From Enoplolaimus lenunculus (Eukaryota > Nematoda > Enoplea > Enoplida > Thoracostomopsidae): 64,000 bases of DNA. The notes beneath the pieces are model-generated. The model worked only from the letters and a program-made list of their open reading frames with translations, made no database searches and was not told the origin of the DNA. Within the stretch, counting starts at the first letter, position 1. Each line of letters opens with the position of its first letter. The DNA lies in NCBI GenBank assembly GCA_030248215.1, contig JASANG010003199.1:1-64000 (forward strand), in the 5' to 3' direction. Shown in pieces: positions 1 to 11,329 of the stretch. The position numbers and the translations under genes were made by a program.

Positions 1-3000
1 AGAAGCACCGCAATGGCCAAATACGCAACTTTATCAATCAAGTTCAACCTCCAACTTGTATATTATGAATGTTCCGCGAAGGATTGGAGGTTTATACAGC
101 ATTTATATAATGTTGTATCTTTCGATATTAGGTACTGCTGAGTGGTGTATGCATAATTATTAGCACAACCGTCTACGGTATTTGTTCACAAAGAATGTAG
201 CGCGGAAAAACGCTTTTATAAGATTCAATTTTGTATATGCGCTGAACGACATCTTTGTTGTATGTACTGTTTTAGGCGGAAGTTTTACATTACTGAACGA
301 GTTGCATATTCCATTTGTAGTCTCTGGAAATCATGTCAACCCTGGAATTGAATCATCTTATACAGCCAGAGACGTTACGGTTTACATCACAGGCTTCTGA
401 TGGCAGTGGACCAGTTTTTCAAGTTAGAAGAAAAAACCCTGAGAGGAGTGCGGAGGCCCATAGAGGACAAGTTTGGTATCAAGCAAATAATATCTAAATT
501 TCTCTGTTATGTTTTGCAGCTTGCTCACATTCCTCAAAGCAATATATATGTTGGTTTTGAATGCTAAATCAAAGTTGAAAATTAAGTATATACGCGGCGA
601 AAATATTGTTCTTATCTCAGTACTGACGAAAACAGGGAGCAAGTGGATATCCGGACCAGTCTGCGATCCTGCTCCAAACTGATATCCAGTTCCCTTGCCG
701 TATAGTATTACTAACCTGAATATTGCCTTTCCGTGAAAATATATAGTGTATCTGACTCCCGGGAAATCTTATACAGTATTTTTACTCTCCAGTAAAAGTA
801 CTGTATGCCTGTTGTATTTTTACTTTCCTTATAGGGATTTTGCCTTCTATCACATTAGCACTAGTTTGAAAAGAATTAAACAAGAACAAACTTTGGGAGT
901 GGACCTGTTAATTGATGAATCACAGCCGGAATAGACAGAGCAGAGCCGTGCTTAGAAGAGACTGAACCCTCCAGTCCGGGGAGGCGCCTAAAAAGACTGT
1001 GCGAGGAAAGACAAATCAACTTTAAAGAACTTCCACTAGAGCCAAATGTTGTATTTTCAAGGAATTTAAATGCAAAAACATGGGTTATCAATGTTCATGG
1101 TGTTAAACTTTGTGACAACAAGTGACCGTATTTGATTTCATGCTGCAGTTGGGATTATGAGCAAGTCAAGAAGTAAAATGAAAAACTAAAAGCTAACACT
1201 TAATTCTAATTCATTAAACATACGCACTTTTGTAAAAACTTAAATACTTTTAACTGGTGAAATTTATATGCTATATCTGGATCGTTCCAGTAAAAATTTA
1301 CTACCCGGCTTCGGTATCCGATAAATATTATCCGGTCGCACCGTGCGAGACTCATTCAGAAGTGCAAAAGTTTAAACTAGAAAGTTATATATTTTTCTGG
1401 GTTAAAACTGTCGTAGCGTAAAGGCAATCGTTTATTTTTATGAAATTTTTGGCTTATATTAGTCTCCATGACTTTTGTATATGTCTAGGACTCCGTGTGC
1501 TGCTACCACTGGATTGCAACAGGCGGGAGAGATCGCCTTCTTTGCGAGAACAATTCCATCGTGAACGATTGGCTCAGTTAGGGCCTCCAACCAGGTTTGT
1601 GATTCGCGTTTTGTACTTACAATTTTTAATGTGATCAACACTAACGTTTTGATATGCATGCTATGTATCATATATTATCTAAAACAATTTTTATTTTCTT
1701 ATGTTTTGGTTTCTACGGATAAATTAACAATAATATAACTTTACATCTAACGGAAATCTCAGGAACCGCTAGGACCAATTTAGATCGGATTTCAGTACTA
1801 AAAAGTTTTTAGATGCCAGAATCTGACTTAAACGCTTTTCCTAAATTTCCAAAACACAACACTATAGTTAGCTACGACTAATTAGCATTTACCATTAGCT
1901 GATTTGGTTCAGTTTAACTTAAAATTTTTTGTATTATTTTCACTAATTATGGTTATAAGCTATGTGATTTAAGTACTAAATGTTTTTTTGGGAGCGATGA
2001 ATTTGAATTAAACGGTTATAAATCTTCAAAATACAATAACTGGACAACTAGCCATCAAGGTGCAACCGGATATGGGATTCCGGTAACAATCGGTGTTTGT
2101 TTCCGTTTCTGTTATTGAAATAACGGAAATTCAGTTTGCATTTCTAGGTTCAAAATAAGTTAGAAGTCACGTGTATATCTCGCATTTATTCGTTACAGAT
2201 AGGCTGCAAATTTCTCGAAACAGAATACATACCGGAATTCGGTTTCAAGTAAGTTTCATTTTTCCGGTTCCTGTAAAATTTTTACCCCAATTTAAACAGT
2301 CCGGTATTAAATTTTTGCGTCAGTGGAAATTTTTTTTGATATTTTACTAAAAAGACGATGAAAAAATAATAGATTTCATTAGAATGGTATATAAACCTTG
2401 ACAATCGCCGAAAATAAACGGTCGAAGATTGATTTCGCTTTCTTGGATTTATGAAAATCTGAATACAACAGATAAAGCGAATACCTATTTGCAACTAGGG
2501 GTTATTGTACAAAAGAGAAAATTGAAAGAATTTTTCTTTGGCATGTATCTTTTCATTTTCCGGCTCCGTTTCCCGAAACTTTCCTATCCCGGTTCCGGTA
2601 AATTGTAATTCCGGTTGCACGGCAATTCAAAATGAAATAGAAATTATGAAAGTCACTGGTCTCGGTGTCGTTCCCGCTTTTCTTGCGTCTCGAACGTTTG
2701 CAGATCGAGACCAAAGAGGTGAAAAAGCGATGAAACAGTGGTATTGAGCTGGGCTAGTGGTTTATTTTCGGCGATTGTCAAGGTTTGCACACTTCTTTAG
2801 TAAAGAATATGCGGTATCTTAGGATTCGCGTTCCACCGATCAAATTTTAAGATCCCGCAATATTTAATTCCGGAACTTAAAATTTACCGAAACCGGAACC
2901 GGAAAGTGAAAGAATGCCGTAGAATGTATGTATTTGCGGCTCCATTTTGTTTTAGCTCGACCAGCCTTTCAAGAAACAGCAAACCCTGGCTTTATCCAAA

Positions 3001-6000
3001 ACGCATTACCGGAAGTGTACCGGCATATTAGGAACATAGTATCTGCTCCGGTAGCTGCTGCAGAAAGGACTCGATCAACAGGCGCAAATAATTCCTGAAA
3101 GATGCGTTACTTCCGCAGTGAGCACCTCTTATTTTTATTTTTTGTAGAATTATTTCAGAGTGAAAAATTCTTCCGTTGTGTGTTTTGTCCGTGGTATGTT
3201 AACATTCACATGTTTTACATCAACCTGAATGTTTATGCAATGTAGAAATGAAAATATACTGTAGACTGAACAGCCACCTTGATTTGGATTCTTTTGTTGG
3301 TAAACATTGCGTAACTATGTATACTTATAGCAGGATGAGATCGGATCTGTGTTCGGCAAAAAACCGACACCCGGCTATTATGCCAAATAAACATAAAATA
3401 GTACAATAGGGCCGTGGTTGAAATGTTAAAAATGCACCGCTGTGAGATGTTAAGCTTTGTTACGTAAACGTTTTGCATGCCTTAGGCCACATAAGGAAGA
3501 ATTGTTAGATAACTTCTATACACCTTTAAATGACGTTTAATATTAGATTTGAATTAGGTATTTATTTGGTTCCGGCCGGATATTAAGTTAACCGGCTCTG
3601 GCCGGATATGAAATTGTCCGGTTTCGGCATTTATTGATATCCGGGCGCACACTGATATGCATAAGGTTGTGCTTAGTTTGACGTCTTAGTTTTTTGTTTA
3701 ATTGCCAGGGTTTCTTTATTACTACATGGATAGTATTTTTGTCTCACTGTGTGCCTTAGATATTGCCATCTTTTTAATGGTATTACTTTTAAAACACTGA
3801 TTAAATTAAGCATTAAGATTTTGTTAACGATTTTGCAAAATATGCTATTTGTTTCAGAAATTCTGGAAGTGCAAGTTCAATCCATGGTATGTTTTCGGAC
3901 AGTCGAAAACCAGTTCTCGTCAGTGGTGATCACGGCTATGCTTCAGAATCTATAGCGGGTAGCAGTCATTCGATTGCATCACCACATGGAACCGAAATAT
4001 CGTATTCGTCAGTTAAATCGGGTCATTCATTCCATCCGGGCGCAATTTATCCGCAAAGTCAAATAACAGAACAACGTGTCATCGGTGCACCGCAACGCGT
4101 ACCACCTGTTTATCAACCAGCAGTCAAGTTCTTAGGCGGAAGCAGCTTTGTTCGTGAAGTTCGTAGCCCTCCAATTGCACCACAGTCAATTAGATTGATG
4201 TTTCGAGTAAACCCGTCACAGAATATTACACGGCCTTCTTTCTCGCAATCGCAGGGAATGGTCAAATCGATGGTTCCTGCAGCTATGAAGATTACTGAAG
4301 CACGTGCGGAGGTTTCGCCTTTATGTTCTTCACCAAGAACCGCATGGCATCCAGGGGTACGGCAGAAAATTTCTTTTGCCGGATCTACATGTGTTCAAAA
4401 TCCGTTATTCGTTGGTAGAGGTAACGGAACAGTAGCGCCAGTTGAATCAACTGTAGTCTTGCCATCATTACAAGACAAAGGACCCCCGCAGGAATTTGTC
4501 GCAGGTATGTTTGGGAGTATTTGTGTTAACAGATAACGCTGAGTGCGGTGAAAGTTTTCCACACCATAAGTCACGGGAGCAGTTTGTTCGCGTAACCGTT
4601 TTTAAACAAACAGTAAAATTTAGCGATGTGCACGAATTTCAAGCTGTACAAGCCTAGACTAGTAAACACAAGGTGCATAGCGGAAACAGGACGAAAGCAA
4701 TAATATGGCTTAATTTACTCCAAGTACAAAGGGCAAACGTTATGAAGGATGTCATGTAATCGCGACAGGTTTTAATTTGGCTAATTGTATTTTTTGTATG
4801 TTTGTTATTTGGTACTCCAGAAATCAATGAATTTCTGTGATGATTGTTTTTCTGTGCAAATTTTAATGTGCATTTTTGTTTCAAAATACAATTTCTAATA
4901 TTACTTTGTAGTTGCGGTAACTACTTAGTTTTAGCACTGCTTGATAAACAAAAAATACGTTTACGCGATATGAACCGAGCACTTGGAGAGTTGCGAACAC
5001 GTTGCGATGAAACTCGAAGTGAAATTGAACATTGGGAAGAAACATTAAATCAGCAGCGAAAAGTTTCTGTCTTTTCTAACCATCTGGAGATAACTGTAAG
5101 CTAAACACAAACTGACAGGTTTTACCAGTTTTTTTATGTATCAAACAACAAAATTATTTTATCTTTATAGTTTCAATTTGTTTTCTTAGTTTCAGTTGAA
5201 AAACAAATCTTGCAGCGTGGTTTTCAACATCTTTCAGTATGCTGCAGCAAAAAATATGACAATTATTGATGTTTTCATTTGACTTTTCTGGAATTGGCCG
5301 CAGATTACTGGGTTATTATTTTAGCGGTATCTATTTTTCATCAGTGATAGAGCTCGTAATTAGCTGAATTCGTGCCATGCATAAAGAGTTATTGATTATT
5401 GTGCGCGTTCAAGTGTAACCTCAGTATAGTTTGGAATGTGTCAGGGGCGGAGCCTATAATGGGAAGAGACCAAACCCTTATGGCAGTTTGCAGCGTTTTG
5501 ATATATTTTTTCAGATTGCGAAAAGAAAAGTTTGAAAGTTTATTGACTTGGACCTTTAAAATTTGGTTAAGGTCTATGCGTGGATACGTTGGAATATTTC
5601 AAATTCGTTGTGTATAAGAAAATTGGGTCATATGTATTTAGATCTTTTCGGAAATGGCCTTAGTAAAATCTGTACTTCGTAATAATAAATAAATTGTATT
5701 TATGTCTACCTATTAAGATAGATAATCTTGTTATATACGCTTCGTTATTGAATATTATTTGCTGTTTGTAAGCAGTAAATTTTTTCTACTGACGTTAAAT
5801 TTATTGTGTAGTTGAAAATAATACTTAGTAAAAGATTTAGGGTTATTGTCAAGTTTTAAAATGCTGCATTATGTACACTACTTTACTGTTTTTGAAGTAA
5901 ATGTATATACGAGCGAGCGAAAATTTTATAACATGAAGACGTTTTTTACAATATGTTTTTGTTGTGAGTTTGGAACTAGAAATGGTTCATTGATATTAAT

Positions 6001-6873
6001 TCTTCTATTGGTAATACCGTTATAGTACCTTAAGTAGTGTCAGTTCGCAAATGGTATAGGATCTTTGAGTGGGGTGACTTTGGCTGATACTCGTCCGTTT
6101 CTTTGATAGAGCCGAGCGAATGCTGGTAAAGGATTTAGTAAGTTTAAATTATAGACCTGTTCGATTTTAGCAAAACCAGTTTTAAAATGTTCGTAGTATT
6201 AGGCTGGTACAAATAGCTATGGTGTCAGCTCAATTATTGTGTTGAGTTATCTGATATTTTTGTTTTGTTTTGTAGTTTGGTAAATTTGGTTTGCGCTAAA
6301 TCAGTATTTGCTAAGTTTCGACGTACGATTATTAATTTATAATTATTGCTGATGTGAACTTATTCTAACTGATATCACCTTATTAAACAGCCCTGATTCA
6401 AAAGCTAAGTTATATTTACAGATAAGTTATGCTACTCATCATCTGCCGTCGATATTTTTTTTCAAGTTTAGCTCGCGAAGGACAGCCATCAGAGCGATTA
6501 CTGAAAGCATTGTCGGGAAGACATAGGTATTTATGGCAAAAGAAAGCAACGTTCAAACGATCAAAGTAGGCAATACAATGATGCAGATGAAGACCAAGAC
6601 GTATGTGCGATCACGGCAATGGTCGACGGTCTATAGTGGTTATTCTACCGGATCAGCACAATGTTATTGCACTGGCGGTAGACAGTCAAATGAGCCTCAT
6701 GATCAGTTAAGGCAAGACAGTTTGATAGCAGTGATGGGCTGTCACAGTCGTCGCAAGAAGAAGCTTCGTGGTCTTGTCCGGCGTGTAATTTTTTGAACCA
6801 TGGCGCGTTGATTATTGCGAAACTTCGACCTACCGCGTGTGCGGTGCTAGCCTTGAATGAAGAATTTTACTGA
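1..6873 (+). pseudogene. TAB2/TAB3-like gene, degraded left-arm copy
   Basis: This is the mirror copy of the right-arm TAB2/3-like exons, in the same order on the plus strand. Exons lie at 1-89 (cut by the window edge), 276-about 470, 1489-1594, 2956-3117, 3858-4504, 4935-5095, about 5330-5415, 6026-6137 and 6472-6873. The 3858-4504 exon is fully open here for 215 codons, unlike the right-arm copy. The 4935-5095 coiled-coil exon differs from its twin by one residue. The other exons carry many single-base indels. In the zinc-finger exon several one-base losses destroy the frame before the NZF cysteines, and the 5330 exon has lost much of its sequence. Either this is a decaying duplicate, or the arm is a poorly corrected consensus of the same locus. 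Confidence 0.75.
2058..2625. mobile_element. hAT-type MITE complex in the left arm (mirror about 17,488-18,036)
   Basis: The stretch opens with GGTGCAACCGGA and closes with CCGGTTGCAC, the same termini as the well-defined MITEs at 21,478 and 29,184. The interior holds repeated CCGGAA blocks. A CGGCGATTGTCAAGG motif appears in opposite orientations at about 2,775 and 2,400, suggesting two nested or adjoining copies. Because it is in both arms, the insertions predate the inverted duplication. Confidence 0.55.
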
Positions 6874-8640
6874 GTTTTGCGATTGCTAGTCAAAAATTAT
6901 TGGTTTGGTTATATTATATGTAGTGTGTGTATTTTGAGGTAACTAATCGTTAATACTTAAACGTATTTTAGCGCCGTTTCGGCAAAAAAACTTTGTTTTT
7001 AACAATATGTAACATATCGTTCTACAGAAAGAATAATTTAGTGCGTAACGGTTTACTGATAGTCTAATTCTGTAAGCTTAAAGCGTGGGTTAACGAATGC
7101 ATTTTTAATTATGTAGTATACGGTTTGGGAAACGTGTTAAAGAGAAATCCCTAGCACTTTAGGAAAGTTGCACATTTGTGCTACTACAGCTACTAGTATT
7201 TTATTTTCATCTGTGTATGCTTCGTTTTTAGTGGTATATTAAACAGATGTAGCAGTTTTTGGAATGACGCGGAATAATTTGCATTCACCATTAAAGTAGC
7301 TGGAGTTGACGGTGAGAAATTTTGTATTGCAACCTGAGTTAAAATATTGAACCACTTTCCTGCATAATCCATGATGATTTAAAATTTTGATTAATTATCA
7401 CATGCCAAAAATAAAAGAAAACATCAGTTTTATCTGAAAATTAAACCGGTGAAAAATTTACATTGAATAGGCACCGTCAAACACTAAATTTACCTTTGCA
7501 AAGAAAAAATATATTTGTATACATATGCCAAGTCGCATCGCTTCATGCGGGGTTAACGTTCGTTAAAATTAGGCTATATCGGGTAAACAGACAAAACTCG
7601 AATGTTATATGACATTAGCTTACAAACCACCGCTCTAAAATGATCAATGTGTACAACGGACGGCATGTCACGTGATACTGTGGGGACATTTATGAGAATA
7701 TATGATTCCAAAATTTCAACATATATCGTAATGATATTTAGCGGGACAGTGTAACCTTTGGGTACCAATCAACGAATGAAACGTTGTACGGCTGCGGCAC
7801 AAATGTATATACTTTAAATACCAACTGTAAATCGTTTCTGACATAAAATCGCTTAGAAACACTGCTTCAAAATTCCAACATTAAAATTTCAAATTCTAGA
7901 TCATATGATATTCAACAGGACAATTTGGGTATGCTACCTCAAGTACTTATGCATATATTTGAAAATATATCATATCATATTTGCAGACAATACCTCGAAT
8001 ATCATGAAATTGAAGAACAAAAGGTGACCTACACGCGATAATAGCAGGCAAATACGAAATTTTAAATATAATATGGGGTCTATAAGCAGACAAAATGTTA
8101 CCAAATAGTCTCATAAAAGGGCAAAATGTGTCCCGTTGCTGCCCGGTTATAACGTGAACCCCGTATCAGGACACAGAATCCATGAGCTCATAACTTTTGA
8201 ATTGAAACCCCCACGAAAGCGACTATCTTCTCATACTTACACCAAAACAATCCAAATGTATTGTAGGGACCCGAATAAGAGGAAAGGACTGATATTCATT
8301 TGGCTCTCCAGAGGGTACACTCTATCGGCCCTAGGGTTGATTATTTAATATCTGCTTTAGGGCTGATATTAAACTTAATCAGACCTCGGGCTGATATTAA
8401 ACTTACGGGCAATAAATATAACTAGTCAAACAATTTTGCGCAATGCGCAAAAGCCAGCGAACACAACAATCTGCATGAAAATTTTCGTTTAAGAGCACAA
8501 TCACGTTTCTGTTTCATAAATTGTAAACCAATTATGCTGGAAAATTGCCCAAAAATACGTATGTGGAGCATTCCAGCTTTAAGCTATTGATATCGCCCAA
8601 AATGCACGCAATACCATATTCTCGCGGGATTATATGAACA
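6874..8640. other. Arm sequence distal to the TAB2/3-like gene, non-coding
   Basis: No credible gene was seen. It is matched by about 11,340-13,120 in the right arm, with small homopolymer-length differences. A 70-codon open frame at 8136-8348 (mirror 11849-11637) is identical in both arms, but it has no recognisable domain and overlaps a MITE-like sequence. The bases TGTAGGGACCCGAATAAGAG near 8262 match the ends of the TA-flanked MITEs at 57,590 and 61,872. Confidence 0.6.
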
Positions 8641-8648
8641 TTTTAAGA

Positions 8649-8945
8649 AAAGGGGGGAAGGGTGGGAGGGTGGAAAAGATGTTTGGTGGGAAAAGTGGGG
8701 TGGAGTGAGGAAAGGGGTGAAGGTGAGGTAAAAAGGGTGGGGAAATTAGAGAAAGGAAGGGAAGGTTGGGTTTTTGGGAGTGGTGGGTAGTAGAATGTAT
8801 TGAAGGAAATAAGGAATGTTTGTAAAAGTTATAAAAAAATGTTGAGTTTATAATGTGAAAAAAAAGGTAAATAAGGGGGGGGGGGAGAGAAAAAAAAAGA
8901 TATTTTGGGGTTTGAGGGGGGCCCGGAAGAGTAGAAAAGAAAAGT
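8649..8945. repeat. Purine-only low-complexity tract at the palindrome loop edge
   Basis: For about 250 bases the plus strand is almost only G and A with some T, and C is nearly absent. A run of about ten G follows near 8,875. The long minus-strand open frame here is a by-product of base composition and is not a gene. The tract begins exactly where the left arm stops matching the right, which fits either a junction filler or poor base calling. Confidence 0.75.
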
Positions 8946-9120
8946 AATGACAATAAAAACAGCAACGACAAAAAAAAAAAACAACAACAGCAACAACCAC
9001 AAAAAAAAAAAACTAAAAAAAAAACAAGACAGCAAAAAAAAAAACAAGACAAAACAACCACAAAAAAAAAAAAACAACAAAAGCAACAACAAAAAAAAAA
9101 AAAAAAAAAAAGAGAAACAA
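8946..9120. repeat. A-rich / CAA-CAG simple repeat
   Basis: Long A runs are separated by CAACAACAG-like blocks. Translation gives only Lys/Asn/Gln on plus and Phe/Leu/Cys on minus, so it is not coding. The many A homopolymers make the exact length unreliable. Confidence 0.85.
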
Positions 9121-9640
9121 CAACCCGCCACTGAAAGCGAGGCAACACCAAAACCAATATGGGCTGCTTTTTGTACGATTAAGCGTAAACATATTTCAAT
9201 GTGGTTCTTTCTTCTTGGAACGTAAAACGACTCATGTATATTTAGTTTTAGGGAAGGGTGACGTTCGATAAAATCGGAGACAAACCAAATTAAATCAACT
9301 CCAGATGGCCAACGCAAGTAATTATTAGTCAGTAGCAAGCTTCTAAACCGAATACCCAGCACTATTGAAACAGTTGAATAAAAAACTATTTTTAGATTTG
9401 CATATTTTACATTCATAGCATTCAGCTTGTGGGTCAGGGTTCTTCCCGTAGAGTAACAAGTTAAAACAAGTGCTTGAGAAACTGAAATTGAGGTTCGGAA
9501 ACCCCAAAAATACAACATCGAGTTTCGGATATCCGAAATAGAAAATTTAATGTTTTAAGAAGACTGGCCAGTGTGTAGAACAGGGCCGTAAGCATATAAA
9601 ACAAAAAAAACATTGTTTTGTTTAGTACGGCCCATGTATA
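9121..9640. other. Palindrome loop, unassigned unique sequence
   Basis: No gene or family was recognised. Near 9,628 it contains CGGCCCATGTA, repeated in inverted orientation at about 11,023. These copies bracket the loop minisatellite and may be the ends of the element carrying it. Confidence 0.5.
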
Positions 9641-9649
9641 AAACAGGTC

Positions 9650-9795
9650 CTGCCCAATTTCCCGGTAATATCCCAATTTCTCAAAATCCTAATTTCCCTG
9701 GTAATATCCCAATTTCTCGAAATGCCAATTTCCCGGGTAATATCACAATTTCCCAAACTAGCAGTATCACGTGTCATTTGCCAATTTTCCTTGTG
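9650..9795. repeat. Minisatellite, short left block
   Basis: About four imperfect units of CCAATTTCCCGGGTAATATC alternate with CCAATTTCTC-like stretches. They share units with the larger block at 10,388-11,010. Confidence 0.8.
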
Positions 9796-10387
9796 GAATC
9801 CAAATATCCTGGAAAAACTTAAGGTATATACTTTGGGTCGGGCGTAGGCTTGACGGAACCATAGACATACGGATGCAAGCCTGTGCAGCTTAAGTGTGAG
9901 AACCGCTTAGTGCGGGGGTTTGGGGGGCGGCAGCCCCCCATCCTGCTTAGGGTCCCTTGAAATTGCGGGGGTTCAGGAAACAGCAGCCCCTCTGAGAACG
10001 TTAATTTAAAACGAAGTCTATGTGGAGGATGGAAGGTTTTATCTCAGGAAGTTGTTTTTTATCGTGTTCTCAAAGGTGCTGTGCCTCTCCGCCCCCCACC
10101 AGGCAATTTACGTCTATATTGAAATTATATTAAACACAGTTATTGTGTATTCTAAAAATTATACTACAAATAGCGCATTTCAAAAAGGGGCTTTGCCGGG
10201 ATTTGGTTTCCGAAGGTAACAGAATTTTTCAAAGGGAAAACTCAACATATTATTTAAATTATATGAGCAACGTAAAATAAAATTACGGCAAACATGTGTT
10301 AAATAGTACAAACGAACAATTTCATACGACCCGTTAAGTGAGGGGTTATCGAAATTTTATTGTTCCAAAGTCCTAAATATGCCGAGC
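9796..10387. other. Palindrome loop, GC-rich hairpin repeat and unassigned sequence
   Basis: Near 9,905-9,985 the sequence GGGGGCGGCAGCCCCCCATC forms a strong hairpin inside a G/C-rich patch. The same TAAGCAGGATGGGGGCTGCC-type sequence recurs at about 54,160-54,420 in the other orientation, so it is a dispersed repeat. The rest is AT-rich with no gene seen. Confidence 0.5.
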
Positions 10388-11010
10388 GAAAAAGGCTGCG
10401 CCCAAAATCCCAATTTCCCGGATTATATCCTAACTTCTCAGAATCCCAATTTCCAAAATCCCGAGCGACAAACGCTGGGCCCAAAATCCCAATTTCCCTG
10501 GTAATATCCCTATTTCTCAAAATCCCAATTTCCCGGGTAATATCCCAATTTTCCTAAATCACAATTTCTCAAAATCCCGAGCGAAAAACGCTGCGACCAA
10601 AATTCCAATTTCCCCGGTGATATTCGAATTTCTCAAAATCCCAATTCGCCAAAATCCCGAGCGAGAAACGCTGCGACCAAAACCCCAATTTCCCGGGTAA
10701 TATCCCAATTTCCCAAAATCCTAATTTCCCAAAATCCCGAGCAACGCTGCGCCCCAAACCGCAATTTTCCGGGTTATATCCGAATTTCCCAAAACGCCGA
10801 GCAACGCTGCGCCCAAAACGCCAATTTTCCAGGTTATATCCGAATTTCCCAAAATCGCATTTTCCCAAAATCCCGAGCGAAAAGTACTGCGCCCAAGATC
10901 CCAATTTCCCAAAATCCCGAGCGAAAAACGCTGCGCCCAAAATCCCAACTTCCCGGGTAATATCCGAATTTCCCAGTATTCCAATTTCCCGGGTAATATC
11001 CGCGGATTTT
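10388..11010. repeat. Minisatellite in the palindrome loop
   Basis: Eight or more imperfect units of about 70-80 bp are present. Each combines TCCCAATTTCCCGGGTAATA, one or more CAAAATCCC blocks, and a GAGCGAAAAACGCTGCG segment that can form a small GCG/CGC hairpin. The overlapping minus-strand open frames, rich in Gly, Phe, Trp and Arg, come from the repeat and have no coding support. Confidence 0.9.
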
Positions 11011-11329
11011 GGGAGGGACCGCTTCAGTACATGGGCCGAATAGTCTATAGCTTAAGCTTTTTAATTGCAGTCGCACACAAAACGTTCCACCCCTGATCAT
11101 TGCATGGGCTATAGAAGGTCGATATTGTTACGTTGCCCGAGGCAGTTATATGCAACGTTTGTACACAGGCGAGGGTCCTAGAGCAGTTAAAACGTACTAA
11201 AGACACCGAGGGCTATTCCAACTGCTCGAGGCCGAAAGCATGGAACTCCTAACGGCCCTTAACTAAATCATTTTAACTGCCCTAGGAAACAAAGCTCGAG
11301 GTTTTGCCGAGAGATGAGTGGACCGAGGT
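11011..11329. other. Palindrome loop, right shoulder
   Basis: This is unique sequence without a recognisable gene. Two related motifs, GCCCGAGGCAGTTATATGCA at about 11,138 and TTGCATATAATGCCCGCGG at about 11,340, are inverted relative to each other and may mark a small element that touches the arm boundary. Confidence 0.4.

Larger units (their letters stand above)
1..8648 (+). repeat. Left arm of a giant inverted repeat (palindrome)
   Basis: The reverse complement of about 11,330-20,059 matches this arm along its whole length. The match runs from the window edge to the AACATTTTAA at about 8,640 and stops where a purine-rich low-complexity tract begins. It probably continues left of the window, because the first base already lies inside an exon that also exists in the right arm. 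Identity is patchy: some blocks of hundreds of bases are nearly identical (about 3,850-5,100 and 7,900-8,630), while others (about 1-700 and 5,330-6,150) have many small indels and substitutions. It is about 80 bp shorter than the right arm, mostly from small deletions. Confidence 0.95.

Noticed and set aside
8136-8348. 70-codon frame perfectly conserved between both palindrome arms (mirror 11637-11849)
   Set aside because: The arms are near-identical throughout this block, so conservation says nothing about coding. It overlaps MITE-like sequence and has no domain.
8630-9518. Long minus-strand open frames rich in Phe, Leu and Cys, and a plus-strand Lys/Asn frame
   Set aside because: They arise from the purine-only and A-rich low-complexity tracts and have no domain, start context or splice support.
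10299-11100. Several minus-strand Gly/Phe/Trp/Arg frames that look like a repetitive protein
   Set aside because: They translate the loop minisatellite. Frames shift from unit to unit and the units have no conserved codon phase.
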